Below are positions 31,032 to 41,737 of a stretch of DNA of 64,000 bases, in pieces. The notes under the pieces were generated by a model that saw nothing but the letters and a program-made list of their open reading frames with translations, had not been told where the DNA came from and did no database searches. Every line of letters begins with the position of its first letter. Positions within the stretch are counted from its first letter, which is position 1. A program made the position numbers and the translations under genes. The stretch is from Oxalobacteraceae bacterium (lineage in GTDB: Bacteria > Pseudomonadota > Gammaproteobacteria > Burkholderiales > Burkholderiaceae_D), in the NCBI GenBank assembly GCA_027490725.1, contig JAIXXN010000040.1:62001-126000 (forward strand), read 5' to 3'.

Positions 31032-32378
31032 TTATTTTCCGCCCGTTTTCGAGAACGGGTTCTTACCGGTACGCAGTTCGATGCGCAAAGGCGTACCGAT
31101 CAGCGAGAAGGTGTCGCGGAAATGCTTTTCCAGATAGCGTTTGTAGGGTTCGCCTACCGCATCCAGTGCATTGCCGTGAATCACGATTACCGGCGGGTTC
31201 ATGCCACCCTGGTGCGCATAGCGCAACTTCGGACGGATCGAACCCTTACGCCGCGGCTCCTGCTTCTCGACCGCTTCGATCAGCGCACGGGTCAGCTTCG
31301 GCGTGGACAGATTCGCCGTGGCAGCGGCATAGGCCGAGTCCACCGACTTCATCAGTGGGCCAATGCCCTGCGCTTTCAGCGCCGAGATGAAGTGGGTCTT
31401 GGCGAACGACAGGAAGTCCAGCTTGCGGTCGATATCGATCTTGATTTCATCGCGTTCGTCGGTGCGCAGACCATCCCACTTGTTGACGGCTACCACCAGT
31501 GCGCGGCCCGTCTCCAGCACGAAGCCGGCGATGTGGGCATCCTGCTCGGAGATGTCCTGCTGGGCATCCAGCAGCAGCACCACCACGTTGGCTTCCGAGA
31601 TCGACTGCAGGGTTTTCACGACCGAGAATTTCTCGATCGCTTCGAACACCTTGCCGCGACGGCGGATACCGGCGGTGTCGATCAGGGTGTACTGCTTGCC
31701 TTCGCGCTCGAACGGAATCTCGATCGAATCACGGGTGGTACCCGGCATGTCGAAGGCGATCACGCGTTCTTCACCCAGCAAGGTGTTGATCAGGGTCGAC
31801 TTGCCGACGTTAGGACGGCCAACCAGCGCGATCTTGATGCCGTGGTCGGTCTTTTCCAGCTCTTCCGGATCTTCCGGACGCTGGGCAAACGCCAGGTTCA
31901 ACGCCTCTTCCACCAGATCGGCCACGCCATCGCCGTGTGCCGACGAAATCGAATACGGTTCGCCCAGACCCAGTTCGTAGAAATCCGCCACCACCGAGGT
32001 GTAGCGCATGCCTTCCGATTTGTTCACGACCAGCATCACCGGACGACCGCTCTTACGCAGGAAGTCGGTGATGGTTTTGTCGTGCGGCGTCAGACCCTGA
32101 CGGCCATCGACCAGAAACACGACGATGTCGGCTTCGGCCACGGCCTGCTTGGTCTGCAGTGCCATCTGGTGCATGATGCCTTCCTTGGCGACCGGCTCGA
32201 AGCCGCCCGTGTCGATGACGAGGAAGGGACGTTCGCCGACACGGCCCTCGCCGTAGTGACGATCACGCGTCAGCCCGGGCAAGTCCGCCACCAGCGCGTC
32301 GCGCGAGCGGGTCAGACGATTGAACAAGGTCGATTTCCCTACATTGGGTCGACCCACTAGTGCGATTACCGGCTTCAT
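31032..32378 (-). CDS. der: Ribosome assembly GTPase Der (EngA)
   Basis: 448 residues with two tandem G domains: the first with GRPNVGKST at 8-16, the second with the same GRPNVGKST near 187, each followed by DT-G and NK-D type motifs (NKSEG, NKWDG), then a KH-like domain. Der works in 50S subunit maturation. It starts 4 bases after the bamB stop, so the two are co-transcribed, as in most beta- and gammaproteobacteria. Confidence 0.97.
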   Translation of the reverse strand: MKPVIALVGRPNVGKSTLFNRLTRSRDALVADLPGLTRDRHYGEGRVGERPFLVIDTGGFEPVAKEGIMHQMALQTKQAVAEADIVVFLVDGRQGLTPHDKTITDFLRKSGRPVMLVVNKSEGMRYTSVVADFYELGLGEPYSISSAHGDGVADLVEEALNLAFAQRPEDPEELEKTDHGIKIALVGRPNVGKSTLINTLLGEERVIAFDMPGTTRDSIEIPFEREGKQYTLIDTAGIRRRGKVFEAIEKFSVVKTLQSISEANVVVLLLDAQQDISEQDAHIAGFVLETGRALVVAVNKWDGLRTDERDEIKIDIDRKLDFLSFAKTHFISALKAQGIGPLMKSVDSAYAAATANLSTPKLTRALIEAVEKQEPRRKGSIRPKLRYAHQGGMNPPVIVIHGNALDAVGEPYKRYLEKHFRDTFSLIGTPLRIELRTGKNPFSKTGGK

Positions 32379-32381
32379 TAT

Positions 32382-33518
32382 TTACTCGACCGCGAGTGCG
32401 GTCACTGTCCCTGATTGGGTTTGGAAAATCAAATTCGCGCCGGCGATCACAGGATCCGATTGAATCGGGCTGCCATCGGTCGCGGCGCGACCTATAAATG
32501 CGCCATCTTCCCGCGACAGGAGATGGACATACCCCTGGAAGTCACCCACTGCCACGGCACGACCGTACGACACAGGGGTCGACAGGCGGCGGTAGGACAG
32601 TTTGTCATTCTTCCAGGCGTTGCTGCCGTTTTCACGGCTGTAGGCTGCAACTTCACCTTTGTCGTCGGAGACGAATACAAAACGCTGATCCACCGACACG
32701 CCCACATCGGACGACGCCGGCTTGCTCCAGTGCGGCGCACCGGTCAGCGCATCAAAGCAGGCAACCCGGCCCTGATACGACACCGCGCACACATCTTTTT
32801 CGAAGATCACCGGGGTACCGGCGATATCGGTAACACGTTCCAGTTCGGTCGCGCCGCGTGGCTCACCAACCACCACTTCGAAGCGCTGCAGACCGGTTGC
32901 CAGCGTCAGCACCAGCAGCTTGCCGCCCGGCTGGGCCACATACACGTTAGGGCCATTGATCACCATGCCGGGCGCATTGCGCAGCGTCAGGGCCGGGGTA
33001 GTACGGGCCACCGACCAGCGTTTTACGCCGGTTTTGGCGTCGTAGGCAGTGATCTGGTTATCCACACTGCGCACCACCACCACCCCGCCACCGACTACCG
33101 GTGCCGACAGCACTTCACTGCTAGCTTGTGCTTTCCACAATTGTTTACCATTGGCGTCGTACGCAAGGATAACACCCTTGGTGCCACCCACTGCCAGTAC
33201 CTCGCCATCGCTGCCCACACCGGCCGTCAGATCGGTGCCGGTTTTGACGCGCCACTGCTCTTTACCGGTGGCCGCATTCAGACGTGCCAGCACGCCATCA
33301 CCGTCGGCCACGTACAGGTTTTCGCCGACCAGTGCCGGAGTAAACACCGCATTGCCGGCTTTACCCAGCGAGTATTTCCATACCGTGCGCGGGGTCGCGC
33401 CACCTTTCAGATCAAGCAGCGCGGCAGGCTGGATCTTGGTATCTTTGGACGAGAACAAGGAACAGCCGGCCAACATCGTCAGCAAGCCTGCAGCAATAAC
33501 TTTTTCGGTAATACGCAT
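32382..33518 (-). CDS. bamB: Outer-membrane assembly lipoprotein BamB
   Basis: 378 residues. Lipobox LTMLAGC (Cys19), then an eight-bladed beta-propeller with repeated WK/W-GxxVAYDxxTG-type blades (LARLNAATGKEQWRV, ITAYDAKTGVKRW). BamB joins BamA on the periplasmic face for outer-membrane protein insertion. Conserved order yfgM-bamB-der. Start ATG 33518. Confidence 0.95.
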   Translation of the reverse strand: MRITEKVIAAGLLTMLAGCSLFSSKDTKIQPAALLDLKGGATPRTVWKYSLGKAGNAVFTPALVGENLYVADGDGVLARLNAATGKEQWRVKTGTDLTAGVGSDGEVLAVGGTKGVILAYDANGKQLWKAQASSEVLSAPVVGGGVVVVRSVDNQITAYDAKTGVKRWSVARTTPALTLRNAPGMVINGPNVYVAQPGGKLLVLTLATGLQRFEVVVGEPRGATELERVTDIAGTPVIFEKDVCAVSYQGRVACFDALTGAPHWSKPASSDVGVSVDQRFVFVSDDKGEVAAYSRENGSNAWKNDKLSYRRLSTPVSYGRAVAVGDFQGYVHLLSREDGAFIGRAATDGSPIQSDPVIAGANLIFQTQSGTVTALAVE

Positions 33519-33564
33519 ATTTCAACCTTGATCTGAGCGCGCCGCCCGGGGCGGCGCTGAAACA

Positions 33565-34218
33565 TTAAGCGGCGTCTTTAGCGGCAGGTACGGAGCCGCC
33601 GATGGCTTCGAATTTCAGCTGGATCAGCTGGCGACCTGGCGATTTCTTGTCGGTCGCATCGAGCGCTGCCTGATACGCGGTGCGTGCTTCGGCCAGCTTG
33701 TTCTGCGCCACCAGGATGTCGCCCTTGCGGTCCGCCACGGAACCGGCAAACTGCGCAGGCACGTCGCCAGCCAGCACTTTCAGTGCTTCGTCATAGGCTT
33801 TTTCGTCCAGCAGCAGGCCAGCCAGACGCACTTTCGCAACTGCCTTGAAATCCTCGCCACCATGGTCGATCGCCCATTGCAGCTGGGCCTTGGCCGATTT
33901 CACATCGCTGGCATCGAAGCTGCTCTTGGCCGCTACCAGTGCGCTCATCGGCGCGTAGGTGGTGCTACCGAATTTGCTTTCCATGTCGCCGGCGGCGCGC
34001 AGCACCTTGGCATTGTCCTTGGCATCGACGGCCGAGGTCAGCTCGTCGTACAGCGCGGCAGCCTGAGTCGCCTGATTGCGCTGATAGTAGTTCCAGCCGT
34101 TGAAACCGGAATACGCCGCCAGACCGGCAATTACCACCCACGAGGTCAGATTGCCGTACTTTTCCCACCAAGCTTTGAGGGAAGCAATTTGTTCTTGTTC
34201 TTCGAGATCGTATGCCAT
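33565..34218 (-). CDS. yfgM: YfgM-like ancillary SecYEG/BamB-associated TPR protein
   Basis: 217 residues. Short cytoplasmic N-terminus EEQEQIASLKAWWEKYGN, one membrane segment at about 26-42, then TPR-like helices. In E. coli YfgM is a membrane-anchored partner of the SecYEG translocon and PpiD. It is placed directly before bamB, as in the family. Start ATG 34218. Confidence 0.88.
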   Translation of the reverse strand: MAYDLEEQEQIASLKAWWEKYGNLTSWVVIAGLAAYSGFNGWNYYQRNQATQAAALYDELTSAVDAKDNAKVLRAAGDMESKFGSTTYAPMSALVAAKSSFDASDVKSAKAQLQWAIDHGGEDFKAVAKVRLAGLLLDEKAYDEALKVLAGDVPAQFAGSVADRKGDILVAQNKLAEARTAYQAALDATDKKSPGRQLIQLKFEAIGGSVPAAKDAA

Positions 34219-34286
34219 GTCAGTGTGTCTGCTAGTTATAAGGGTTATTAAAAATGAGCCGGGCTTGCAAAATTTAGTAAAACTTG

Positions 34287-34344
34287 GTGATGCTCAGTGA
34301 TGCTTATGATGCTGCTCAGTGATGCTTAGTGATACTTAGTGATC
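34287..34344. repeat. Short tandem repeat at the 3' end of hisS
   Basis: The 13-mer TCAGTGATGCTTA occurs at 34294-34306 and 34316-34328, with shorter related units (CTTAGTGAT) reaching into the hisS stop codon at 34336. The repeats lie between hisS and yfgM. Confidence 0.75.
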
Positions 34345-35688
34345 GCAGTTCTCATCGTGTACGTGGTGGTGATGATCGCCGCTTTCGGTAATCTGGTCCA
34401 CCACGAAATCCACCACATCATCGAACGGCACAGTCGCCTGTTGCTGCTCGCCTTCCGCGGCGCGCATGGCTTTCACGGCGGCGCTATGGTTCTGCACTTC
34501 GTCTTCACCGATGATCACGGCAAACGATGCGCCGCTGCCATCGGCCTTTTTCATTTGCGACTTGAAGCTACCGGCACCGGCAGCGGTCGAGCCGTGCATG
34601 ATGACGTCCAGACCGGCGTCGCGCAGGCGCTCGCCCAGCACGAAGGCCTGCAGTTGTGCTGCTTCGCCCTGATGCACCAGATACACGTCACACTGGCTAG
34701 GCTGATCCGGTTCACCGGCCGCTTTCAGCAGCTCCAGCAGACGCTCGATGCCCATGGCGAAACCGACCGCCGGGGTAGGCTTGCCGCCAAACGAAGCGAT
34801 CAGCGGATCGTAACGACCGCCGGCACATACCGTGCCCTGCGAGCCGAGCGAGTCGGTGACCCATTCGAACACGGTGCGATTGTAGTAGTCCAGACCACGC
34901 ACCAGACGCGGATTGATCACGTAAGGAATGTTGTTGTGGTCGAGGATCTTGCGCACGCCATTGAAGTGCGCCAGCGATTCTTCGCCCAGGTAGTCGAGCA
35001 GCTTGGGCGCCTGATTGACCATCTCCTGCATGGCCGGATTTTTAGTATCCAGAATGCGCAGCGGATTGGCGTGCAGACGGCGCTTGGCTTCAGCGTCGAG
35101 AATCTCTTCGTGCTGTTCCAGATAGGCGATCAGATCGACGCGGTGGCGCGCGCGCTCTTCCGCATCACCGATCGAGTTCAGTTCCAGACGGATGTTTTCC
35201 AGGCCCAGATCGTCCCACAGACGACGGCACATCATGATCATTTCCGCGTCTACGTCCGGGCCGCTGAAGCCGACCGCTTCGCAACCGAACTGGTAGAACT
35301 GGCGATAGCGGCCGCGCTGCGGACGCTCGTGGCGGAACATCGGGCCCGTGTACCAAAGGCGCTTCGGGCCTTCGTAGACCAGATTGTGTTCGATAACGGC
35401 GCGCACGGCACCGGCAGTACCTTCCGGACGCAGGGTCAGCTGGTCGCCATTCATCGAATCGGTGAAGGAATACATTTCCTTTTCCACGATGTCAGTGACA
35501 GCACCAATCGCGCGCGCGAACAGTGCCGTGTTTTCCACGATCGGCGTACGGATCTGCTGGAAGCCGTAGCTCTGCACTACCGACTGTGCGGTGTTTTCAA
35601 ACAGCTGCCACAGATGCGAATCGGTCGGCAGGATATCGTTCATGCCTTTGATGGCGACAATTTTTTCAGCTTTTTTTGGTTCGGACAT
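34336..35688 (-). CDS. hisS: Histidyl-tRNA synthetase
   Basis: 450 residues. Class II synthetase with motif 2 [20 protein letters not shown], the histidine loops [15 protein letters not shown] and [13 protein letters not shown], and a C-terminal anticodon-binding domain. It charges tRNA-His. Odd feature: the protein ends in a histidine-rich tail, [13 protein letters not shown], beyond the usual family end, and the stop codon lies in a short DNA repeat. It starts 22 bases after the ispG stop. Confidence 0.97.
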   Translation of the reverse strand: MSEPKKAEKIVAIKGMNDILPTDSHLWQLFENTAQSVVQSYGFQQIRTPIVENTALFARAIGAVTDIVEKEMYSFTDSMNGDQLTLRPEGTAGAVRAVIEHNLVYEGPKRLWYTGPMFRHERPQRGRYRQFYQFGCEAVGFSGPDVDAEMIMMCRRLWDDLGLENIRLELNSIGDAEERARHRVDLIAYLEQHEEILDAEAKRRLHANPLRILDTKNPAMQEMVNQAPKLLDYLGEESLAHFNGVRKILDHNNIPYVINPRLVRGLDYYNRTVFEWVTDSLGSQGTVCAGGRYDPLIASFGGKPTPAVGFAMGIERLLELLKAAGEPDQPSQCDVYLVHQGEAAQLQAFVLGERLRDAGLDVIMHGSTAAGAGSFKSQMKKADGSGASFAVIIGEDEVQNHSAAVKAMRAAEGEQQQATVPFDDVVDFVVDQITESGDHHHHVHDENCDH

Positions 35689-35709
35689 TATTGATCTTCT
35701 TCGTGTTCA

Positions 35710-36978
35710 TCAAGCCGCAACAGGCTTGCTGTAATTAGTCTTGACGTAATTCAGGACGATTTCCTGGAATTCTTCGACGATGCGCTCACCGCGCAGCGTC
35801 GCTACTTTGGCGCCGTCGACAAACACCGGCGCGGCGGGCGATTCGCCAGTGCCGGGCAGGCTGATACCGATGTTGGCATGTTTCGATTCGCCGGGACCGT
35901 TGACGATACAACCCATCACGGCGACGTTCATACCTTCCACGCCCGGATAGATTTTTTTCCACTCCGGCATTTGCTCGCGCAAGAAGGTCTGGATGTTATC
36001 CGCCAGTTCCTGGAAGGTGGTCGAGGTGGTGCGACCGCAACCCGGGCAGGCAATCACCATCGGGGTGAATTTGCGCAGGCCCATGGTTTGCAGGATCTCC
36101 TGCCCCACCACCACTTCGCGGCTACGGTCACCGCCCGGTTCGGGGGTCAGCGAAATCCGGATGGTGTCGCCGATGCCTTCTTGCAGCAGCACCGACAGCG
36201 CTGCCGTCGACGCAACGATGCCTTTGCTGCCCATACCAGCCTCGGTCAGTCCGAGGTGCAGCGGATAGTCGCAGCGACGCGCCAGTTCGCGGTACACGGC
36301 GATCAGATCCTGCACGCCGGAGACTTTGCAGGACAGGATGATCTTGTCGCGGCCCAACCCCAGCTCTTCGGCACGCACGGCGTTTTCGATGGCCGACGTA
36401 ATCAGCGCTTCGTACATCACCGCCTGCGCTGGCCATGGCTCGGCGCGACCGGCATTTTCATCCATGATGCGCGCCAGCAGGGCCTGATCCAGACTGCCCC
36501 AGTTGACGCCGATGCGTACCGGCTTGTCGTAGCGGGCTGCCACTTCGATCATCTGCGCAAACTGGGTGTCGCGCTTGGCGCCCTTGCCTACGTTGCCCGG
36601 ATTGATGCGGTATTTCGAGAGCGCCTTGGCGCACTCCGGATAGTCGGTCAGCAGCGTATGGCCGTTGTAATGAAAGTCGCCCACCAGCGGCACGTCGACC
36701 TCCATTTTGTCGAGCTGTTCGCGGATGTAGGGCACTGCAGCTGCCGCTTCCGGACGGTCCACTGTCAGACGCACCAGCTCCGAACCGGCGCGCGCCAGTT
36801 CTTTAATCTGGATCGCCGTTTCCACCGCGTTGGCGGTATCGGTATTGGTCATCGACTGCACCACCACCGGTGCATCGCCACCCACCCAGATCTGGCGCTG
36901 GCCGTGTGCAATCAGCACGCGGCGGCTGGCGCGACGTGCTGCGGGACCCGATGGAATGGCTGTGAGGCTAGAAGACAT
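35710..36978 (-). CDS. ispG: HMBPP synthase IspG (GcpE)
   Basis: 422 residues. The iron-sulfur enzyme of the MEP pathway turning MEcPP into HMBPP. N-terminal TIM-barrel with [15 protein letters not shown] and the C-terminal cluster motif CPGCGRT plus a further Cys in [14 protein letters not shown]. Length is that of the betaproteobacterial form. It lies between rodZ and hisS, in the conserved order. Confidence 0.97.
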   Translation of the reverse strand: MSSSLTAIPSGPAARRASRRVLIAHGQRQIWVGGDAPVVVQSMTNTDTANAVETAIQIKELARAGSELVRLTVDRPEAAAAVPYIREQLDKMEVDVPLVGDFHYNGHTLLTDYPECAKALSKYRINPGNVGKGAKRDTQFAQMIEVAARYDKPVRIGVNWGSLDQALLARIMDENAGRAEPWPAQAVMYEALITSAIENAVRAEELGLGRDKIILSCKVSGVQDLIAVYRELARRCDYPLHLGLTEAGMGSKGIVASTAALSVLLQEGIGDTIRISLTPEPGGDRSREVVVGQEILQTMGLRKFTPMVIACPGCGRTTSTTFQELADNIQTFLREQMPEWKKIYPGVEGMNVAVMGCIVNGPGESKHANIGISLPGTGESPAAPVFVDGAKVATLRGERIVEEFQEIVLNYVKTNYSKPVAA

Positions 36979-37011
36979 AGTGTTCAGCTTTGGTTTCTTA
37001 AAATACGAGAG

Positions 37012-38097
37012 TTACTTGATGTTCACGCGCGAAATCGTGCCACCCGCTACCGGTGGCAGCGCCAGCGGGCTACCGCCCAGCGTCGCTTCCACACCACCCG
37101 GTTTGCCCACGATCAGCAGTGCCGCATCCTTGATCTCGAAGGTCTCGGTGCTACCGGCTTTCACGGTGCGCGAAATCAGCGAGCTGGCACCGGGACGGCG
37201 GATTTCCACCCACGAGTCCTCGTTCACTTTCAGCACCAGCTGGGTAGCGCTGCTTGCCGGTGCAGCCGGTGCTGCCGCTGGGGTAGCGGCGGTCGCTGCC
37301 GGCTTGGCTGGAGTGGTCGCTGCAGCCGCTGCGCCGGCAGGCGGCGTGCCTGCTGCGACCGGAGCTGCTGTCGTGGCGGCCGCAGCAGGGGCTGGCGCGG
37401 TAACGGACGGCGTTGCCGCCGCAGCCGCTGCGGCGTCGATTGCTACGCCAGCAACGGCGGACGGCGGCACGGAAACCAGCGGCACATTCGCCGCGGCCAC
37501 CGGTGCGTTTTCCTCGCCCGGTTTAACCAGGGTGGTTTCGATCGGCGTTACCGCCGCTTCAGCTGCTTTGGCAGCATCGGCCACTGCGCTCGCGCCATCG
37601 GCATCGCTACGCTGGAACATCGACAGCGGAATCATCCCGCTCTGATAGGCATACACGCCACCGGCCACCAGCACCAGTGCCGCGGCAGCACCCACCAGCC
37701 AAGCCACCGAACTGGCCGGACGCTGGGTCATCGAAGGGAAACGCGATTCGGTAAATTTGGCCGGCGCCTCTTTACGGGGCGGCGCAGCTTCGTAACTGGT
37801 TGGCGAGACGACTTCGATCATCGCCACCAGCGGTGTCGCATCAAGTTTCACAACCTTGGCATAGGCACGCACAAAGCCGCGCACCACGGCCATATTCGGC
37901 AGTGCATCGTAATCACCAGCTTCCAGCGCGCGCACTTGACGCGTCGCCAGTTTCAGTTGATCCGCAATCTGCTCCACCGTCAGCCCCATCGCTTCACGCT
38001 GTGCTGCCAGTTGCGCGCCGGGCGAGGCCACGCTGGTTTGTTGTTCCTGCGGCGGTTCAACCCACTCTGAATTCATTGATTCCCCTGTATCACTCAT
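37012..38097 (-). CDS. rodZ: Cytoskeleton protein RodZ
   Basis: 361 residues from ATG 38097. Helix-turn-helix domain at about 20-90 (AQREAMGLTVEQIADQLKLATRQVRALEAGDYDALP) that binds MreB, one membrane segment near residue 150-172, a long Ala/Pro/Thr-rich periplasmic linker, and a C-terminal DUF4115 beta domain (LVLKVNEDSWVEIRRPG). It helps hold rod shape. An ATG at 38076 with AGGGG 5 bases upstream is an equally good start; the longer one overlaps pilF by 8 bases. Confidence 0.93.
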   Translation of the reverse strand: MSDTGESMNSEWVEPPQEQQTSVASPGAQLAAQREAMGLTVEQIADQLKLATRQVRALEAGDYDALPNMAVVRGFVRAYAKVVKLDATPLVAMIEVVSPTSYEAAPPRKEAPAKFTESRFPSMTQRPASSVAWLVGAAAALVLVAGGVYAYQSGMIPLSMFQRSDADGASAVADAAKAAEAAVTPIETTLVKPGEENAPVAAANVPLVSVPPSAVAGVAIDAAAAAAATPSVTAPAPAAAATTAAPVAAGTPPAGAAAAATTPAKPAATAATPAAAPAAPASSATQLVLKVNEDSWVEIRRPGASSLISRTVKAGSTETFEIKDAALLIVGKPGGVEATLGGSPLALPPVAGGTISRVNIK

Positions 38098-38911
38098 CAA
38101 ACGCCCCACGTTGATAAGCAGCATACTCGGCCGAGCCGGCATGGTGGCGACGCAGTTGCGTCGCCCACGCTGCTTCGGCACCGGCATCGCCGAGCTGGTG
38201 CTGCACTTTAATCGCTAGCCATAGCACATCGGCCGTCAGACTCTCCACCTTCGCCACCTTGTTCAGGCGCGTGATGAAGAAATTGGCGCGCACAACATCG
38301 CGCTTTTCAAAATACACCCGCGCCAGATTGGCATTGGTGGCCGGCAGGTCGGGCGTCAGCTGCAAGGCTTGCAGCAGATAGCGCTCCGCGCTGGCGTAGT
38401 CTTTCACTTTCAGGGCGCAAGAGCCGGCGTTATTGGCCGCGCTGGCCGGCGCGCGGTAGGCGCGGTTGGCCAGTGCGGCATCGAACAGCGGCATGGCTTC
38501 CTTGACCCGGCCAGACTGGCACAGGAAGGAGCCGTAGTTATTCGCCAGATCGGGATTCCCCGGCGCGAGCTTGCGGGCGCGCACAAAATTATCCTCGGCC
38601 AGTGCCTGTTCACCCATCTGCTGGTAGATCAGGCCGCGCATGCCATAGCCATCGGCATACTGGGGATCGGCGGCCAGCGCCAGCTTGACTTCATCGAGCG
38701 CCACCACGTACTGGCCCTGCTCGTAGTAGCCGACTGCCAGCTGCATACGGATATCGACCTTGCGCTGGTTGGCGGTCTGATCAGACACCGTGGTCAGCTC
38801 GGCTTGGCCGCTCTGGCCCGGCGTAGTAGCGGACGAGGCGCAAGCGGCCAGCAGCAACCCTGCACACAGAATGCTCAGTGCGGAAAGGCTGCGCTGCGCC
38901 AGAGCCAGCAT
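38090..38911 (-). CDS. pilF: Type IV pilus biogenesis lipoprotein PilF/PilW
   Basis: 273 residues. Lipobox LLLAACAS (Cys24), then TPR repeats (VDIRMQLAVGYYEQGQYVVALDEVKLAL, and so on). PilF is the pilotin that brings the secretin PilQ to the outer membrane. The ATG overlaps the rlmN stop (ATGA). The order rlmN-pilF-rodZ-ispG is the common one in this class. Confidence 0.93.
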   Translation of the reverse strand: MLALAQRSLSALSILCAGLLLAACASSATTPGQSGQAELTTVSDQTANQRKVDIRMQLAVGYYEQGQYVVALDEVKLALAADPQYADGYGMRGLIYQQMGEQALAEDNFVRARKLAPGNPDLANNYGSFLCQSGRVKEAMPLFDAALANRAYRAPASAANNAGSCALKVKDYASAERYLLQALQLTPDLPATNANLARVYFEKRDVVRANFFITRLNKVAKVESLTADVLWLAIKVQHQLGDAGAEAAWATQLRRHHAGSAEYAAYQRGAFDE

Positions 38912-40095
38912 CAGGAACGGATCTCCACGATCTTGCCGAAATTGGCACCGAATTTCTGCTGGTATTCGCTCATTTTTTCCATGCGCTCCTGCACCCGGGT
39001 GCGGTCCTGCACTTCACCGGCCAGCTGGCCGCAGGCCGCGTCGATATCATCGCCACGGGTCTTGCGGATGGTGGTGACGATGCCGGCGTCCAGCAGGATC
39101 TGCGCAAACGCCTTGATGCGCGGATTTTTCGAACGCAGCAGGCCCGATTCCGGGAATGGATTAAACGGAATCAGATTGAATTTGCAGTTCACGCCCGTCT
39201 GGCGGTCCTGCACCAGCGCCACCAGTTCGCGCGCATGCTCGTCGCTGTCGTTGACGCCGTCCAGCATGCAGTATTCGAAGGTGATGAAGTCGCGCGGCGC
39301 AAATTCCAGATAGCGCTTGCAGGCTGCCATCAGCTCTTTCAGCGGGTATTTCTTGTTCAGCGGGATCAGCCCATCGCGCAGACTATCGTTGGACGCGTGC
39401 AGCGAAACGGCCAGTGCCACCGGCACTTCCTGCGACAGCTTGTCGATCATCGGCACCACCCCGGAAGTGGACAGGGTCACGCGCCGGCGCGACAGACCGT
39501 AGGCGTTATCATCCAGCATCAGCTTCAGGGCGGTGGCGGTCGGCTCGAAGTTCAGCAACGGCTCGCCCATGCCCATCATCACCACGTTGGTGATCTGGCG
39601 CTCGCCTTTCGGGCCCGCTTCGATGCCCTTGGTGCGACGCAGTTCGAATTCGGCCATCCACAACTGGCCGATGATTTCGCCCACCGTCAGATTGCGCGAA
39701 AAGCCTTGCTTGCCCGTCGAGCAGAAGCGGCAGTTCACGGCGCAACCGGCCTGGGTGGAAATACACAGAGTGCCGCGGTTTTCTTCCGGAATGTACACGG
39801 TTTCCACGGCATTGCCGTTGCCAACGTCCACCAGCCATTTACGCGTACCGTCACTCGAGGTGTGGTCGCTGATGATGGCCGGCGCCTGTACGAAGGCGCG
39901 GGTCTTGAGTTTGTCACGCAGCGATTTGGCCAGATCGGTCATGCTGTCGAAGTCCGACGCACCGAACTGGTGTATCCAGCGCTGCAATTGTTTGGCGCGG
40001 AACGGTTTCTCCCCCAACTCGGCGCAATAAGCGGTGAGCTGCGCGGGATCGAAGTCCAGCAAGTTGGTCAGAGGTGCGTTCACGGTGTTGCCCAT
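38911..40095 (-). CDS. rlmN: 23S rRNA/tRNA adenine C2-methyltransferase RlmN
   Basis: 394 residues from ATG 40095. Radical SAM enzyme with the cluster motif CAVNCRFC, the preceding ISTQAG and a later GMGEPLLNF. It methylates A2503 of 23S rRNA and A37 of some tRNAs. The Cys residues of the mechanism are in place, including the C-terminal one in [14 protein letters not shown] three codons upstream is less likely. Confidence 0.96.
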   Translation of the reverse strand: MGNTVNAPLTNLLDFDPAQLTAYCAELGEKPFRAKQLQRWIHQFGASDFDSMTDLAKSLRDKLKTRAFVQAPAIISDHTSSDGTRKWLVDVGNGNAVETVYIPEENRGTLCISTQAGCAVNCRFCSTGKQGFSRNLTVGEIIGQLWMAEFELRRTKGIEAGPKGERQITNVVMMGMGEPLLNFEPTATALKLMLDDNAYGLSRRRVTLSTSGVVPMIDKLSQEVPVALAVSLHASNDSLRDGLIPLNKKYPLKELMAACKRYLEFAPRDFITFEYCMLDGVNDSDEHARELVALVQDRQTGVNCKFNLIPFNPFPESGLLRSKNPRIKAFAQILLDAGIVTTIRKTRGDDIDAACGQLAGEVQDRTRVQERMEKMSEYQQKFGANFGKIVEIRS

Positions 40096-40125
40096 TCTAT
40101 TCAAAACAAATCATCACTACAAATG

Positions 40126-40172
40126 AAAAACCGCTTCTGCGCGCTGCGCATGGCACAGCGCAGCAGAAACGG
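40126..40172 (-). terminator. Terminator of ndk
   Basis: On the minus strand CCGTTTCTGCTGCGCTG pairs imperfectly with CAGCGCGCAGAAGCGG and is followed by TTTTT. It begins 15 bases past the ndk stop. Confidence 0.8.
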
Positions 40173-40186
40173 CGATACAGCAGGTA

Positions 40187-40594
40187 TTAAGCGCCGAAGA
40201 AGTAGGCGATTTCTACTTTAGCAGCTTCAACAGCGTCGGAACCGTGCACTGCGTTCGCGTCGATCGAATCAGCGAAGTCAGCGCGGATGGTGCCCTTGTC
40301 GGCTTTCTTAGGATCGGTAGCGCCCATCAGTTCGCGGTTTTTCAGAACGGCGTTTTCGCCTTCCAGAGCTTGAATCATGACTGGGCCCGAAACCATGAAG
40401 TCGACCAGATCTTTGAAGAAGCCGCGCTCTTTGTGTGCAGCGTAGAAGCCTTCAGCTTCTTCACGCGACAGTTGCTTCATTTGCGCTGCAACGATCTTCA
40501 GGCCAGCGCCTTCGAAGCGGCTGTAGATTTGGCCGATTACGTTTTTTGCAACTGCGTCTGGTTTGATGATCGACAGGGTGCGTTCGATTGCCAT
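40187..40594 (-). CDS. ndk: Nucleoside diphosphate kinase
   Basis: 135 residues. Balances NTP/dNTP pools by moving the gamma phosphate through the active-site histidine, here in [13 protein letters not shown]. The N-terminal [12 protein letters not shown] is the family signature. The protein is slightly shorter than the usual 140-141 residues at its C-terminus. Start ATG 40594. Confidence 0.96.
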   Translation of the reverse strand: MAIERTLSIIKPDAVAKNVIGQIYSRFEGAGLKIVAAQMKQLSREEAEGFYAAHKERGFFKDLVDFMVSGPVMIQALEGENAVLKNRELMGATDPKKADKGTIRADFADSIDANAVHGSDAVEAAKVEIAYFFGA

Positions 40595-40687
40595 TTGAAA
40601 AACTCCAATAAAAAGAAAGGTTTAAAACAAAATTGATAACTCAATCAACCTTTAATTTTACCATAGAACACCCCAACTACCGAGTGC

Positions 40688-40700
40688 GGGGGTCAGATAG
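40688..40700. repeat. Short fragment of the REP-like element
   Basis: CGGGGGTCAGATA in the ndk/yccA gap (40595-40846) matches the start of the REP arm for 10-11 bases only. The rest of this gap holds no visible feature apart from the ribosome binding site GAGGGAGA before the next gene. Confidence 0.35.
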
Positions 40701-40846
40701 GCTTGCAATACCGGCAATTGATCCGCTAAAAACCGGCACTTTAAGCTTAGCCTAAGCCCGCAGGCACGCTATCTTTGCGCAATTTTGCACAGACATGCTA
40801 TGCTTTTGGCAAGCAGTAACCGAATCATCCAGAGGGAGATAAGTTT

Positions 40847-41527
40847 ATGAATAATATGCAAAATACCTACGACCTGCCGTCGAGTCGTCAGCTGGTCCAG
40901 CACAAAGTGCTGCGCAACACCTACTGGCTGCTGGCGCTTTCCATGGTACCAACCATTTTCGGCGCCGCACTGGGCGTCGCCCTGCACCTGCCACTGAGTG
41001 GCGGGCTGATGACGCTGCTGTTCCTTGGCGTGGCCTTCGGCTTCATCTGGGGCATCGAGAAAAACAAGGATTCCGGCATGGGCGTAGCCCTGCTGCTGGG
41101 CTTCACCTTCTTCATGGGTCTGATGCTGACGCCGCTGCTGACGCGCATACTGGGCTTCTCCAACGGTGGCTTCCTGATCATGACCGCCTTCGGTGGTACG
41201 GCGGCCGTGTTTGCCGTACTGGCGAGTATCGCCACCGTCTCGAAGCGTGATTTTTCGGGCGTCGCCAGCTGGGCGTTTGCCGGTCTGATCGTGATTCTAC
41301 TGGCATCGATCGCCAACATCTTCCTCGGCATTCCTGCCCTGGCAGTGGCGATCTCGGTGGTGGCAATCGTGATTTTCTCGGCCTACATCCTGTATGACGT
41401 GCAGCAGATCATCAACGGCGGCGAGACCAACTACATCCGCGCCACCCTGAGCATCTATCTGGACGTGTACAACATCTTCACCAGCCTGCTGTCGCTGCTG
41501 GGCATCTTCGGCGGCAACCGCGACTAA
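40847..41527 (+). CDS. Bax inhibitor-1 / YccA family membrane protein
   Basis: 226 residues with seven hydrophobic segments and the family C-terminus FSAYILYDVQQIINGGETNYIRATLSIYLDVYNIF, with the conserved DVQ and YLD aspartates. Members such as YccA bind FtsH and slow its proteolysis. hflKC, the other FtsH modulators, lie in the same window. Start ATG 40847 with AGAGGGAG upstream; own terminator downstream. Confidence 0.92.
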   Translation: MNNMQNTYDLPSSRQLVQHKVLRNTYWLLALSMVPTIFGAALGVALHLPLSGGLMTLLFLGVAFGFIWGIEKNKDSGMGVALLLGFTFFMGLMLTPLLTRILGFSNGGFLIMTAFGGTAAVFAVLASIATVSKRDFSGVASWAFAGLIVILLASIANIFLGIPALAVAISVVAIVIFSAYILYDVQQIINGGETNYIRATLSIYLDVYNIFTSLLSLLGIFGGNRD

Positions 41528-41543
41528 GCTTTCGCGCTTCAGG

Positions 41544-41576
41544 AAAAAGCCGGCCTCGTGCCGGCTTTTTTATTGC
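41544..41576 (+). terminator. Terminator of the Bax1-I gene
   Basis: AAAAAGCCGGC / GCCGGCTTTTT with a 5-base loop and a long T run, 17 bases past the stop. Confidence 0.92.
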
Positions 41577-41599
41577 AGCGCTGCGGCATGGGGGTGGGA

Positions 41600-41716
41600 G
41601 GGCAGATCCGACATCAAAGGGCGGAGCCCAAGGCCGGGGTCAGATCCGACATCCGGACACGGACTGAGCCACCAAGCCGGGGTCAGATCCGACATCCGGA
41701 CACGGACTGAGCCACG
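41600..41716. repeat. REP-like repeats, two full copies and one partial
   Basis: Two direct copies of the GGGGTCAGATCCGACATC arm (41637-41654 and 41680-41697), each followed by CGGACACGGACTGAGCCAC, and a partial GGGCAGATCCGACATC at 41600. Here the copies are direct, not inverted. This is part of the 527-base gene-free stretch 41528-42054. Confidence 0.75.
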
Positions 41717-41737
41717 GGCGGATGATTAGGCGGAGAA

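Noticed and set aside
34339..35694. 451-codon plus-strand frame
   Set aside because: It is the antisense of hisS, produced by high GC third positions; it lacks any recognisable protein pattern.
35878..38070. 730-codon plus-strand frame
   Set aside because: It runs across ispG and rodZ on the opposite strand and is His/Arg-rich nonsense of the usual shadow type.
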